DNA of 51,183 nt. It comes from Paractinoplanes rishiriensis (lineage in GTDB: Bacteria > Actinomycetota > Actinomycetes > Mycobacteriales > Micromonosporaceae). Under the pieces are notes generated by a model. It ran no database searches. It was not told the origin of the DNA and was given only the letters and a program-made list of their open reading frames with translations. This document shows, one piece after another, positions 1 to 8,703 of this stretch. The stretch spans positions 1-51,183 of the forward strand of contig NZ_BOMV01000111.1 of NCBI RefSeq assembly GCF_016862375.1, read 5' to 3'. The position numbers and the translations under genes are program-made. The first letter of the stretch is position 1; every line of letters starts with the position of its first letter.

Positions 1-1
1 C

Positions 2-223
2 ATCATCGGCAGTCTGCCCGCCACCGGCGGGTTCCTGCTGCTGATCCTCGCCGAGAGCATCGCCGCACCGGCCTGGGTCCGCGACCTCTCACCTTTCGCG
101 CATCTGGCCCCCGTACCCCTGACCGGCCCCAACACGACGGCCTCCACGGTGCTGCTGATCGCGGCAGTCGTCCTGACGGGCGCAGGTATCGCTGGGTACC
201 GCCGCCGAGACCTTCGAACGTGA
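2..223 (+). CDS. ABC-2 type transporter permease, C-terminal end (partial)
   Basis: The open frame enters from the left edge and ends in TGA at 221-223, giving the last 73 residues of a membrane protein. It shows a hydrophobic helix (GGFLLLILAESI), then a short WVRDLSPFAHLAPVPL segment, a second helix (TVLLIAAVVLTGAGIAGY) and a positively charged end (RRRDLRT). The phrase 'DLSPFAHLAP.PL' followed by one last helix is typical of the C-terminus of exporter-type ABC-2 permeases in actinobacteria; the family call comes from this pattern. The start and the ATPase partner lie outside the window. It is followed by a hairpin at 231-263, so it is probably the last gene of its operon. Confidence 0.7.
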   Translation: MIGSLPATGGFLLLILAESIAAPAWVRDLSPFAHLAPVPLTGPNTTASTVLLIAAVVLTGAGIAGYRRRDLRT

Positions 224-230
224 ACGGCAG

Positions 231-263
231 CCGACCCGGCGGATCGAGGCGGCGCCGGGTCGG
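231..263 (+). terminator. Hairpin terminator after the ABC permease
   Basis: An 11-bp perfect stem (231-241 with 253-263, CCGACCCGGCG / CGCCGGGTCGG) encloses an 11-nt loop just 8 nt after the permease stop codon. There is no U-tract, as is usual for actinobacterial terminators. Confidence 0.6.
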
Positions 264-369
264 GAGTGTTGCGACACCGAGGTGAACGCCCTGATGCGAT
301 CGCTGACCGCGGGACAGGCGAGTCCGTGAGACGATCATCAGCGACCGCAACCGAACGGAATCGTGGCTG

Positions 370-1935
370 ATGGAGTCGACCGGGGCGCAGTTGTTGATGG
401 GGCTGCTCCTGAGCGGTGGAGTGTTCCTGGGCATTGCTCTCGGTATCGCCGTGCTGTTCTGGACACCGATCAGCCGCGAGGAGGGACGCAGGCGGCAGAC
501 ACCGCCGCCTGGTTGGTGGACGAGAACGAAGCAGGCACTGCAGTCGGTAGCCGCCCGGGCAGTACACCTCCTGCGGGGACGGCTGCCGGCCGCGGCCGCT
601 CCGCTGTCGCAGGCGGTCCGGCATCCGGCCCGACTGGTCGTCCTCGGGTTCGCCGCCGCAGTCCTGCTCGGGGCGGGACTGCTGTCACTGCCGTTCGCCA
701 CCACGACCGGCGACCGGGCGCCGATCATGACGGCGGTTTTCACCGCTACCTCCGCGGTGTGTGTGACCGGCCTGGTCGTGGTTGACACCGCAAGTTACTG
801 GTCCGTCTTCGGCGAGATAGTGATCCTGTTGCTGATTCAGGTCGGGGGGTTCGGCATCATGACCCTGGCCTCGATGCTCGGTCTGCTCGTCGCCCGCCGC
901 CTGCGGATCCGGCTGCAACTGGGCACCCAGGCCGAGACCAAGGCGCTGGGCATCGGGGAACTGCGCCGGATCGTGCTCGGCGTCCTGCGGATCAGCCTCC
1001 TGGTCGAGCTGCTGGTCACCATCCTGCTCGCCTGGCGTTTCGCCGACGGCTACGGTCACGCCTGGCCCCGCGCCACCTACCTCGGCCTGTTTCACGCGGT
1101 GTCGGCGTTCAACAACGCCGGCTTCGCCCTCTATCCGGACTCGCTCGTGCGGTTCGTCGGTGACCCGATCATCTGCCTGCCCATCGCCGCCGCCATCATC
1201 GTCGGCGGACTGGGCTTCCCCGTGTTGTTCGAGCTTCGTCGCGAACTACGCACCCCACGCCGGTGGTCGATCCATACGAAGATCACGGTTGGGATGACCG
1301 TGACACTGCTGTCCGGCGGCTGGCTCGCCATCAGCGCGGCCGAATGGACGAACAAGGCCACGCTGGGGCCGCTGGGCGTCGCCGACAAACTACTCGCCGG
1401 CTTCGTCACCGCCGTCATGCCCCGCACCGCCGGGTTCAACAGCCTCGACGTGGCGCAGATGCGTGACGTTACCCTGCTCATCCACGATGTTCTGATGTTC
1501 ATCGGCGGCGGCAGCGCCGGCACCGCGGGCGGCATCAAGGTCACCACCTTCGCCGTTCTCGGCTTCGTGATCCTCGCCGAGATCCGCGGCGAACCCAGCG
1601 TGCACGCCCTGGGCCGCCGGCTCCCGGCGGGCGTCCAGCGTCAAGCACTGACCATCGCCCTGCTCGGCGTCGCCGCCATCGCCGTATCGACCCTCGCGCT
1701 ACTCGCCCTGACGCCGTTCCGCCTCGACGTGGTGCTATTCGAAACCGTCTCCGCGTTCGCCACCGTTGGTCTGTCCACCGGTATCACCGCCCAGGTCGGG
1801 ACCGCCGGGCATGTCATCCTGTGCCTGCTGATGTTCATCGGCCGGCTCGGCCCCATCACCGCCGTCACCGCGCTCGCACTGCGCGAACGGACCCGCCGCT
1901 ACGAACGACCCGAGGAGCGACCCGTCGTTGGCTAG
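370..1935 (+). CDS. ktrB: KtrB/TrkH family potassium uptake channel subunit
   Basis: Membrane subunit of a Ktr/Trk potassium uptake system, 521 aa. All four pore-loop repeats typical of the superfamily can be read: 'SAVCVTGLVV' (about residues 133-142), 'SAFNNAGFAL' (about 247-256), 'MPRTAGFNSLD' (about 350-360) and 'SAFATVGLSTG' (about 463-473). Each carries the filter glycine. A Gly-rich segment, GGGSAGTAGGIKV, lies between the third and fourth. The first 90 residues hold one helix and a long basic cytoplasmic stretch, longer than in minimal KtrB. The ATG at 370 is taken as start; its upstream Shine-Dalgarno is weak. The next gene, the RCK regulatory subunit, overlaps this one by 8 nt, so the two are translated together as a KtrAB pair. 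Confidence 0.92.
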   Translation: MESTGAQLLMGLLLSGGVFLGIALGIAVLFWTPISREEGRRRQTPPPGWWTRTKQALQSVAARAVHLLRGRLPAAAAPLSQAVRHPARLVVLGFAAAVLLGAGLLSLPFATTTGDRAPIMTAVFTATSAVCVTGLVVVDTASYWSVFGEIVILLLIQVGGFGIMTLASMLGLLVARRLRIRLQLGTQAETKALGIGELRRIVLGVLRISLLVELLVTILLAWRFADGYGHAWPRATYLGLFHAVSAFNNAGFALYPDSLVRFVGDPIICLPIAAAIIVGGLGFPVLFELRRELRTPRRWSIHTKITVGMTVTLLSGGWLAISAAEWTNKATLGPLGVADKLLAGFVTAVMPRTAGFNSLDVAQMRDVTLLIHDVLMFIGGGSAGTAGGIKVTTFAVLGFVILAEIRGEPSVHALGRRLPAGVQRQALTIALLGVAAIAVSTLALLALTPFRLDVVLFETVSAFATVGLSTGITAQVGTAGHVILCLLMFIGRLGPITAVTALALRERTRRYERPEERPVVG

Positions 1936-2593
1936 GAAACCGATCGACCACCGCATTGTCGTCCTCGGCCTCGGCCGCTTCGGTGGCTCCCTCGCCGCCG
2001 AACTTGTCCGCCGCGGCTGGGAAGTCACCGGGATCGACGCCAACCCGCAAGTCGTGCAGACCTACGCCGACCAGCTCACGCACACCGCTATCGCCAACAC
2101 CACCGACGAGGAATCGCTGCGACAACTCGGCGTGTCCGACATGACCCACGCCGTCGTCGGGATCGGCACCGACCTGGAAGCCAGCATCCTGACCACCTCG
2201 CTGCTTGCCGACCTCGGCGTACCGAAGATCTGGGCCAAAGCCGTCAACCGCCAGCACGCCCGCATTCTCGAACGTGTCGGCGCGCACCACGTCGTGCTGC
2301 CCGAACACGAGATGGGCGAGCGCGTCGCGCACCTCGTCACCGGACACATTCTCAACTTCATCGCGTTCGAAGACGACTACGCCCTCGTCAAAGCCCGCGC
2401 CCCCGAGGAAGCCATCAACAAGACCCTCGCAGACTCCGGCCTACGCTCGAAGTACGGCATCACCGTGGTCTCGATCAAGCGACCCGGCGAGCCATTCACC
2501 TACGCCACCGCTGACACCACCGTCTACAGCGGCGACATCCTGATCGTCGCGGGGCGAACCAGCGAGGTCGAGACCTTCGCCAGCCTCACCTAG
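1928..2593 (+). CDS. ktrA: KtrA/TrkA potassium channel regulatory subunit (RCK)
   Basis: Cytoplasmic gating subunit for the KtrB channel encoded just before it, 221 aa, the usual length for a single RCK_N plus RCK_C protein. The N-terminus has a Rossmann nucleotide-binding fingerprint (VVLGLGRFGGSLA, about residues 11-23), with an acidic residue at the end of the second strand (TGIDAN). The C-terminal RCK_C lobe starts near residue 140. The start codon is TTG at 1928, preceded by GGAG at 1915-1918 inside the ktrB end; no ATG or GTG fits the conserved N-terminus. The 8-nt overlap with ktrB implies translational coupling. In this family the subunit senses ATP/ADP or NAD(H) and opens the channel. 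Confidence 0.9.
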   Translation: MARKPIDHRIVVLGLGRFGGSLAAELVRRGWEVTGIDANPQVVQTYADQLTHTAIANTTDEESLRQLGVSDMTHAVVGIGTDLEASILTTSLLADLGVPKIWAKAVNRQHARILERVGAHHVVLPEHEMGERVAHLVTGHILNFIAFEDDYALVKARAPEEAINKTLADSGLRSKYGITVVSIKRPGEPFTYATADTTVYSGDILIVAGRTSEVETFASLT

Positions 2594-3026
2594 GCAGGCG
2601 ACGTCGGTCGGCATGCTGTCACACTTGCTGAGACCGGCCGGCGGCCGTGGTCCGGCCTCGCGAACTGGGCCATCGGATTGCAGAATTCCGAGGTCAACCT
2701 TCGTGCGGCGAATACGCCGATAGCAAGCGAGATACCGGCCCCGGGGGCGGCGGACCGCATCCCCGAATGTCCGGCTTTGTCGAGCGCCGCAACGACCTGC
2801 CAAACGCCGTTACCGATACCGGCAGCGGTGATTCCTTCAGGGGAGCCCAAGGTTTCATGGCCGGTTGCTGCATGACCTCGAACCGCAGTGTCCACCGTGT
2901 ACAGTGGCGATCATTGGCGTGGAAGTGCTGCTCGCTTTGATCGAAGTCGGTCATGACGTTGTGTCCGCCGATTGCGGCCGGCACAAAATCAAGTTCCAAT
3001 AGTAGTTTCACCAGTCTGTCACGGGG
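2594..3026. other. 433-bp stretch without a convincing gene
   Basis: Open frames exist on both strands, but none has a ribosome binding site together with a recognisable protein signature. GC content falls towards 2880-3026. Together with the fragments that follow, it looks like decayed sequence. Confidence 0.4.
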
Positions 3027-3229
3027 ATGAAAATGACTGGAAACGGGGATGCTCGTATTCCGATTCTGGTGGTGATCGGAGCGGCGGGTCTTTATGACTT
3101 GACCGACGCGTTCACTGCCGCTGGGTATAACGTGGTCAACGTTGACTGCGGCGAACGAGCCGTCGCCACCACCTGCGAGAAGGCGGACTTGATCCTTTTG
3201 GACGTCAAAAGGATCAAGGCGGCCGGGAA
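3027..3229 (+). pseudogene. Receiver-domain-like fragment
   Basis: From ATG 3027 the frame reads about 65 residues that resemble the first half of a response-regulator receiver domain: PILVVIGAAGL for strand 1, 'DAFTAAGYNVVNVDCGE' for helix 1 and strand 2, and 'ADLILLDVK' for strand 3 with the phospho-acceptor aspartate position. The acidic pair normally after strand 1 is absent (VIGAA instead of VDDE), so it could not phosphorylate normally. The similarity is lost after about residue 67, and an acyltransferase fragment continues in a different frame. This is probably a broken gene; the resemblance is moderate. Confidence 0.4.
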
Positions 3230-3472
3230 GTTCCCGCCGAAATTGACTTCTTCGCGGGCCACAGCCTCGGCGAATACAACGCCCTGTTTGCCGCCGGTGC
3301 GCTCGACTTCGGTGCCGGCCTGCGCCTTGTACGGCGCCGCGGCGAGCTGATGTCACGCATAACCAACGGCGCCATGACTGCCGTCGTCGGCCTTCCCGTG
3401 GCAGCCATCCAGGAAGCGCTGTCCGCCGGCGGGGACCCCACAGTGGGGCTCCTTATGAGCGCAGCCGTGTGA
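3230..3472 (+). pseudogene. Malonyl-CoA/ACP acyltransferase fragment (polyketide/FabD type)
   Basis: Reading frame 3230-3472 gives about 80 residues ending in TGA, with the acyltransferase nucleophile elbow GHSLGEYNALFAAGALDF followed by LRLVRRRGELM and AVVGL. This order is the standard central block of FabD or trans-acting polyketide acyltransferases (GHSxGE, then the RxxxM motif). The complete domain is about 280 residues, so both the N-terminal third and the C-terminal half are missing, and there is no start codon or ribosome binding site. It is a remnant of a biosynthetic gene left beside the receiver-like fragment. Confidence 0.62.
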
Positions 3473-3481
3473 CGTGTCCTT

Positions 3482-3515
3482 GCGCCTACCTGTCCCGGAG
3501 AGGGCAGGTAGGCGC
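3482..3515. terminator. Bidirectional terminator hairpin
   Basis: A perfect 11-bp stem (3482-3492 with 3505-3515, GCGCCTACCTG / CAGGTAGGCGC) is extended by a CCC/GGG pair after one bulged T. It sits between the plus-strand fragment and the end of the convergent alpha-galactosidase gene. Confidence 0.75.
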
Positions 3516-3578
3516 CAAGAACATCCCAGGACGTGCCAGGCTGCGGCCTCGATGAGTTGATGCTGCGGCCGTCGCCCG

Positions 3579-5213
3579 TCAGCGCCGGGTCCACCGCTGG
3601 TTGGCGGCACCGGTGCAGGTCCACAAGAGGGTCGCTGTGCCGTTGGCGGTCTGGTTGTTGTCCACGTCGAGGCAGAGGCCGGACGCGTTGCCCCGGACGG
3701 TGCCGTCGGCTTGGAAGGTCCATTGCTGGTTGGTGCCGCCGTGGCAGTCCCAGATAGTCACCCTCGCGCCCGGAACTGCGCCGGTCGGCGCGTCGAGGCA
3801 CTTGCCCAGCGCCTGCAGGGTCTGCCCGGCCACTACCCAGTTCTGGTTCGCGGCGCCGGTGCAGTCCCAGATGATCAGCTGGGTGCCGTTGGTGGTGTTG
3901 CTGTTGGGCACGTCCAGGCAGCGTCCGGAGGAGACACTGACCAGGGTGGCCGAGGGCGGGGCCTGCGGCTCACCGGTGACGCCGCCGCTGACCCGGTAGA
4001 CCACTGTTCCATGCGCGGGCACACTCGCGCTTATCGCGCCGCCGGTGGTCGTCGTGGCGCCGCTCCAGGCATCGATCAAGGTGTACGACGACGCTCCGGA
4101 CTTTCCGATCGCCGCCGCCGTGGTGGAGACGGTCCGGGTGGCGCTGCTCTGGTTGAACAGCGCCACCGCGACATCGCCGTTGGACAGTCGTTTGGCGAGC
4201 ACTCGCTGGTTGGCGTCGCCGGCGACCTGGACTCCTTGGCGGCCCAGAGTGTCCTGGTTGATCGCGATCAGCCGGGGGTTCTTCAGGATCGTCTGGGTGG
4301 CGGCGCTCATGTTCCGGATGTCGTTGCCCGCGATCAGCGGCGCGGCCATGATCGCCCACATGGCGAAGTGCGAACGTTGCTCGGTGTCGGTCAGGGTGCC
4401 GCGGCCGACCTCCATCATGTCCGGGTCGTTGAAGCCGCCCGGTTCCGCGTATGCGGCCAGCGGTACATTCACGTTGATGATGTTCTGTATGCCCATCGGA
4501 TAGCCGTTGATCTGGTCGGTGTTCCAGACCAGCTGGATGTCCTCGGTGGTGCGCCAGATGTTCGCCACATCGCCCCAGTCGCGCTGCGGCCCGGTCTTCG
4601 AGTGCAGGCTGTTGGAGTTGATGCTGTAGAGGATCGGCCGGCCGGTGGCGGCCAGCGCGTCACGCATTTTCGCGAACGTGGTGACCTGCTCGTTGATGGT
4701 GCCGAGGGGCGAGCACCAGTCGTACTTGAGGTAGTCCACGCCCCAGGCGGCGAACTGCCGGGCGTCCTGGGCCTCGTGGCCCTGGCTGCCGGTCGCTCCA
4801 GGGTAGGAGTCGAAGTACTGCGCGCAGGTCTGGTCCAGTGGCGCCTGGTAGATCCCGAACTTCAGCCCTTTGCTGTGGATGTAGTCGCCGAGTGCCTTCA
4901 TGCCGCTGGGGAAGCGGGTCGGATCACCCTGCAGGTTGCCGTTCGCATCGCGGGTGGAAGCCATCCAGCAGTCGTCGACCACCACGTACTCGTAGCCTGC
5001 ATCGCGCATGCCGGAGGTGACCATGGCATCGGCCATTCCCCGGATCAGCGCCTCATTGATGTTGCAGTAGAACGTGTTCCAGCTGTTCCATCCCATCGGC
5101 GGCGTACGGCCTACCCCGTTGTCCAGGGCCTGCGCCGGTGAGGCGGCGGTGACGACTGCGGTGCCCGGCAACAGCAGAAGGCTCGCAGCGAGCAGTGCTT
5201 TCCAGCGTCTCAT
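3579..5213 (-). CDS. Secreted GH27 alpha-galactosidase with ricin-type lectin domain
   Basis: Secreted glycosidase, 544 aa, expected to remove terminal alpha-galactose from galactomannan or raffinose-type sugars. The signal peptide spans about residues 1-29 (hydrophobic ALLAASLLLLPGTAVV, cleavage after AQA). The GH27 barrel begins at 'TPPMGWNSWNTF'. It carries the nucleophile motif 'YLKYDWC' and, later, 'GGFNDPDMMEVG' containing the acid/base aspartate. A beta-sandwich follows, and residues from about 415 form a ricin-B/CBM13 trefoil with three repeats ending in QxW (NQNW, NQQW, NQRW). ATG 5213 is chosen because it opens the signal peptide and overlaps the stop of the upstream SGNH gene as ATGA (5210-5213), so translation is coupled. 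The lectin domain is very similar to that of its operon partner. Confidence 0.93.
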   Translation of the reverse strand: MRRWKALLAASLLLLPGTAVVTAASPAQALDNGVGRTPPMGWNSWNTFYCNINEALIRGMADAMVTSGMRDAGYEYVVVDDCWMASTRDANGNLQGDPTRFPSGMKALGDYIHSKGLKFGIYQAPLDQTCAQYFDSYPGATGSQGHEAQDARQFAAWGVDYLKYDWCSPLGTINEQVTTFAKMRDALAATGRPILYSINSNSLHSKTGPQRDWGDVANIWRTTEDIQLVWNTDQINGYPMGIQNIINVNVPLAAYAEPGGFNDPDMMEVGRGTLTDTEQRSHFAMWAIMAAPLIAGNDIRNMSAATQTILKNPRLIAINQDTLGRQGVQVAGDANQRVLAKRLSNGDVAVALFNQSSATRTVSTTAAAIGKSGASSYTLIDAWSGATTTTGGAISASVPAHGTVVYRVSGGVTGEPQAPPSATLVSVSSGRCLDVPNSNTTNGTQLIIWDCTGAANQNWVVAGQTLQALGKCLDAPTGAVPGARVTIWDCHGGTNQQWTFQADGTVRGNASGLCLDVDNNQTANGTATLLWTCTGAANQRWTRR

Positions 5214-6325
5214 CGCACAGTCCAAACCTGATTGGTGGCAGCGGTGCACGTCCACAGGACGACCGAGCTGCCGGCGGCGGTGGCTCTCCCGTTCACGTCC
5301 AGGCAAAGGCCGGACGCTGCGTTGCTGATCGTTCCGTTTGCGTTGCGGCTCCAGCGCTGATTCGCCGCGCCGGAGCAGTCCCACAGCTGAGCCTTGACCC
5401 CCGCGTTGGCGTTGGTCGGTGAGTCGAGGCACTTGCCCAGCGCCTGCAGAGCTTGCCCGTTGAAAGTCCATCGCTGGTTGGCGCTACCGGTGCAGTCCCC
5501 GATGATCGGTTGGGTGCCGTTGGTGGTGTTGCCGTTCGGCACGTCCAGGCAGCGACCGGAGCCGGCGCCGACCAGGGCTCCGCTCGTCGGGGGGCCGACC
5601 ACCTCACCGATGCTGCCCGGCACCGACTGGAGCGCGGCGTTCCAGACCGCTGCCATCTTGTCGTACCCGCCCGCGGTGGGATGGACGCCGTCGATCAGGT
5701 CCGCTGTCGTCAGCGCGGCGTGCATGTCGACCAGATGGACGCGCTTGCCGCCGTTCCTTTTACTCTGCACGATGCCGGGAACGGCGGAGTTGAAGGTGCG
5801 AGCGGCCGCCGCCTGGCCGGCGGACGCCAGCGGGATGATCGTTGCCACGAACACATCCGCCATCGGCGCGGCCGTGGTGATGCGGTCGATCAGGGTGGAC
5901 AGCCGGCTCGGCGCGGACGACAGGTTGTAGTTCTGCAGCACGTCGTTGGTACCGATGTGCAGCAGAACGGTGCGTGGGCTGGTGGTTTGCAGCCACCCGG
6001 TGATGTTGGCGTCGATCTGGTCGATCCGCCATCCCGGGTGGCCTTCGTGGTCGCGGTCGCCGAGAGCGGCCGGACCGTTGAACTGGGTGCCGACGAAGTC
6101 GACCCGGTAGCCGGCGCCCGCGAGTCGTTGCCATAGCCCGATGCGGTAGCCGCCGGGGACCTGAGTTCCCTCGGTGATCGAGTCGCCCAGCGGCATGACC
6201 CGCACCCCGCCGTTCGACTCCGCCGCCGAAGCGCTGGCCGCCATGACCGTGCCGGCCAGCGCCAGACCGGCGGCCAAAGCGGCGGCCAGGGCGGCGCCGA
6301 GAATCCCGCTCGTTTGTCGGTGCAT
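5210..6325 (-). CDS. Secreted SGNH/GDSL esterase with ricin-type lectin domain
   Basis: Secreted carbohydrate esterase of 371 aa; the likely substrate is acetylated plant polysaccharide such as xylan or mannan, inferred from family and neighbours. A signal peptide covers about residues 1-34 (AALAAGLALAGTVMAASASA). The SGNH blocks are visible: block I 'VMPLGDSITEG' with the nucleophile Ser, block III 'HIGTNDV', and block V 'DGVHPTAGGY' with the catalytic Asp and His. Residues from about 245 form a ricin-B trefoil (repeats 'SGRCLDVPN', 'GKCLDSPT', 'SGLCLDVNG', each with a QxW end). It is the first gene of a two-gene operon with the GH27 enzyme (ATGA overlap). Ribosome binding before ATG 6325 is GAGAGGAAC-like. 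The region 6326-6902 carries the divergent promoters. Confidence 0.9.
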   Translation of the reverse strand: MHRQTSGILGAALAAALAAGLALAGTVMAASASAAESNGGVRVMPLGDSITEGTQVPGGYRIGLWQRLAGAGYRVDFVGTQFNGPAALGDRDHEGHPGWRIDQIDANITGWLQTTSPRTVLLHIGTNDVLQNYNLSSAPSRLSTLIDRITTAAPMADVFVATIIPLASAGQAAAARTFNSAVPGIVQSKRNGGKRVHLVDMHAALTTADLIDGVHPTAGGYDKMAAVWNAALQSVPGSIGEVVGPPTSGALVGAGSGRCLDVPNGNTTNGTQPIIGDCTGSANQRWTFNGQALQALGKCLDSPTNANAGVKAQLWDCSGAANQRWSRNANGTISNAASGLCLDVNGRATAAGSSVVLWTCTAATNQVWTVR

Positions 6326-6902
6326 CCATGTTCCTCTCGGTGGTCCGCGGCCTCACGGCGGCGGATGGGGGTGGGCACGCGGACCCCGGCGGATGTGGGC
6401 AGCGACGTCGTCGTTCGCCGGGGCGTCCTTCGGTCCCGGTGCGGTGAAGCGATGGGGCGGCATGAGTTTCGGGGGAAGGACCGCATGCGTGGTGGTGTGC
6501 CAGGCGGCCCGCGAACGGTGCGGAGACGACGCCGGCAAGCAGCGGTCCAGACAGTTGAGAACGTTAACCTCTCGGATTGAGACATTGCCAGAACATTTCC
6601 AAACATTCAAGTACGAAAATATGGTGGTCGCCCCTCCGTGATGAGTCCTAAAACCGTCTCTGCGGTTGCCGGCATTACATTTTTCAGTTGGGGGAATTCC
6701 TTCCACCTTCCCCGACGGCGGAAACCGGCGGCGAACGTTACAAGAAGTCGTCTTCTAAAAACTGTTATGCCGCTGGCGACCATTGAAGACATTGACCAAC
6801 GGCAATGAATGGGGGTAGCTTTCCCGGAAGAAACTTTCTAACGGGCGGCCCGACACTTTCGGATGCGCGGTGTGCCGGAACAACGAGGGCGAGGAGTTAC
6901 CC
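6326..6902. promoter_or_regulatory. 577-bp divergent control region between esterase/GH27 operon and GH5 gene
   Basis: The segment 6590-6800 is clearly more AT-rich than its surroundings and carries no supported gene. Two copies of GAACGTTA lie at 6559-6566 (within TTGAGAACGTTAACCTC) and 6733-6740. Their AACGTT centre is like LacI-family operators that control sugar hydrolase genes in actinobacteria. A possible sigma-70-type promoter for the GH5 gene is TTGACC (6792-6797), an 18-nt spacer and TAGCTT (6816-6821). The operator assignment is inferred from sequence likeness and from the sugar-degrading genes on both sides. Confidence 0.4.
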
Positions 6903-8672
6903 ATGGGTTCGCAGCACGCGAGAAGGCGTCGTCGCGTCGGTACCTTCGCCGCCGCAGTGGTCATACTCCTGGCGGTGGGGACAGTGCCGGCCGCCGGCGC
7001 GCAGGCGGCGGCCGGCTATCGGGTGGGGGACGAGGCATCGGTCACGTCGCAGGACGGTACGGCCAAGGCGTCGCCGCAGCCGTCAAGTCCGATGGCGCGG
7101 GTGGCTGCGATGCAGCCGGGGTGGAACCTGGGAAACACGTTCGACGCGATCCCGGACGAGACCTCTTGGGGCAATCCCCGCACGACACCCGAACTGCTGC
7201 ACTTCGTACGGTCGCAGGGCTACAACAGCATTCGCATCCCGGTCACCTGGAGCAACCACCACGGCCCGGCGCCCGACTACCCAGTCGACCCGGCCTGGTT
7301 GAACCGGATCCGCGAGGTCGTCGACTGGTCATTGGCCGAGGGTTTGCACGTGATGATCAACCTGCATCACGACTCCTGGCAATGGATCAACAGTTACCCG
7401 ACCGAACGCACCACCGTCCTGAACCGGTACACCAGGCTGTGGAGCCAGCTCGCCGCCGAGTTCCGCGACCATTCGGACAAGCTGCTGTTCGAGAGCATCA
7501 ACGAGCCGCAGTTCGCCGGAACCTCCGGAGACGCGGAGAGCGACGAGATGGTGCACGAGCTCAATCTCGCGTTCGTGCGTCTGGTACGGCAGACCGGGGG
7601 GCACAACGCCACTCGGTTGCTGGTGCTGCCCACTCTGCACACCAGCGGCGAGCAGGCCAGGATGGACGCCCTGCTCAACACTTTCAACGAGCTGGACGAT
7701 CCCAACCTGGTAGCGACGATCCACTTCTACGGCTGGTGGCCGTTCAGCGTCAACATCGCCGGGGGCACCCGGTATGACACAAACGTCGAACAAGACATCC
7801 TGGGCACCTTCGATCGGGCATACAACACTTTTGTCGCCCGCGGCATCCCCGTGATCATCGGTGAATGGGCCCTGCTCAGCTACGACTACACCAGGCCAGG
7901 CATCATCGAACGAGGGGAGTTGCTGAAATTCTTCGAGGCGGTCGGTTACCACGCCCGGACCAGGAAGCTCACCACCATGCTCTGGGACGCCGGTTCGTTC
8001 CTGCACCGCCCGGACCTGCGCTGGCGGGATCGGGGCATCCACGAGTTGATGGCGGCCAGTCTGACCACCCGCTCCGCCACCGCCTCCTCCGACCAGCTCC
8101 ACGTTGCGCGCAGCAGCCCCGTCACCAGCAAAACCCTCAACCTCAACCGCAACGGCCTGTCGTTCCGGGGACTGTGGCAGGGCAACAACCCGTTACGCAA
8201 CGGCAAAGACTACGTGGTTTCGGGAACCACGCTCACCTTGACCTCGGCGGCAATGAGACGGCTGGCCGGTGACCGGGCCTACGGGGTGAACGCAACTGTC
8301 GAAGCCCGGTTTTCGCAGGGCGTGCCGTGGCAGATCGAAATCATCAGCTACGACACCCCGACGCAGGCCGACACGACGGGTAGCACCAGTTCGTTCGCCA
8401 TCCCAACGCAGTTCCGTGGCGATCAACTCGCCACCATGGAGGCCGAATATGTGGACGGCAGCCCAGCCGGTCCGGCGAACTGGACCCCGTTCAAGGAGTT
8501 CTGGACCCATTTCCAGCCCGATTACGCCGCGGGCGTCATACTCCTGAAACCCGAGTTCTTCGCCGAGGTGAACGACGGTGCCATCACGCTCACCTTCCAC
8601 TTCTGGAGCGGTACCCAGGTCACCTATACCTTGACGAAATCCGGAAGCTCGGTGACCGGTAGCCACGCCTGA
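6903..8672 (+). CDS. Secreted GH5 endoglucanase with CBM_X2-like module
   Basis: Secreted cellulase-type enzyme of 589 aa. ATG 6903 has GAGGAG 8 nt upstream; an in-frame ATG at 6870 lacks one and would put charged residues before the signal peptide. The basic start MGSQHARRRRR and a hydrophobic core form a signal peptide ending near AGAQA. The GH5 barrel starts at 'GWNLGNTFDAI', and 'INLHHDSW' follows. The acid/base Glu is in 'FESINEPQ' (about residue 200) and the nucleophile Glu in 'PVIIGEWALL' (about 322). From about residue 390 an Ig-like module of the CBM_X2 kind follows (TLNLNRNGLSFRGLWQG). It is divergent from the esterase/alpha-galactosidase operon, so the three could work together on plant cell wall. 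Confidence 0.92.
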   Translation: MGSQHARRRRRVGTFAAAVVILLAVGTVPAAGAQAAAGYRVGDEASVTSQDGTAKASPQPSSPMARVAAMQPGWNLGNTFDAIPDETSWGNPRTTPELLHFVRSQGYNSIRIPVTWSNHHGPAPDYPVDPAWLNRIREVVDWSLAEGLHVMINLHHDSWQWINSYPTERTTVLNRYTRLWSQLAAEFRDHSDKLLFESINEPQFAGTSGDAESDEMVHELNLAFVRLVRQTGGHNATRLLVLPTLHTSGEQARMDALLNTFNELDDPNLVATIHFYGWWPFSVNIAGGTRYDTNVEQDILGTFDRAYNTFVARGIPVIIGEWALLSYDYTRPGIIERGELLKFFEAVGYHARTRKLTTMLWDAGSFLHRPDLRWRDRGIHELMAASLTTRSATASSDQLHVARSSPVTSKTLNLNRNGLSFRGLWQGNNPLRNGKDYVVSGTTLTLTSAAMRRLAGDRAYGVNATVEARFSQGVPWQIEIISYDTPTQADTTGSTSSFAIPTQFRGDQLATMEAEYVDGSPAGPANWTPFKEFWTHFQPDYAAGVILLKPEFFAEVNDGAITLTFHFWSGTQVTYTLTKSGSSVTGSHA

Positions 8673-8683
8673 CCGTTCTCTCT

Positions 8684-8703
8684 CGCCGCAGAGGGGGGCG
8701 GCG
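8684..8703 (+). terminator. Short G-rich hairpin after GH5 gene
   Basis: A six-base-pair stem CGCCGC / GCGGCG (8684-8689 with 8698-8703) with an 8-nt G-rich loop begins 12 nt after the GH5 stop. It is weak as a terminator. Confidence 0.35.

Noticed and set aside
3..788. Long open frame on the minus strand opposite the ABC permease end and ktrB start (261 codons)
   Set aside because: Arg/Pro/Ser-rich translation with no domain, antisense to clear genes; a by-product of high GC.
2590..2895. Minus-strand frame of 101 codons (ETLGSPEGITAAGIGNGVWQ ...)
   Set aside because: It looks somewhat protein-like but has no ribosome binding site and no recognised motif; it is left as part of the unassigned stretch.
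3711..5141. 476-codon open frame opposite the alpha-galactosidase
   Set aside because: Antisense of a well-supported enzyme with catalytic motifs; the frame has no ribosome binding site or family features.
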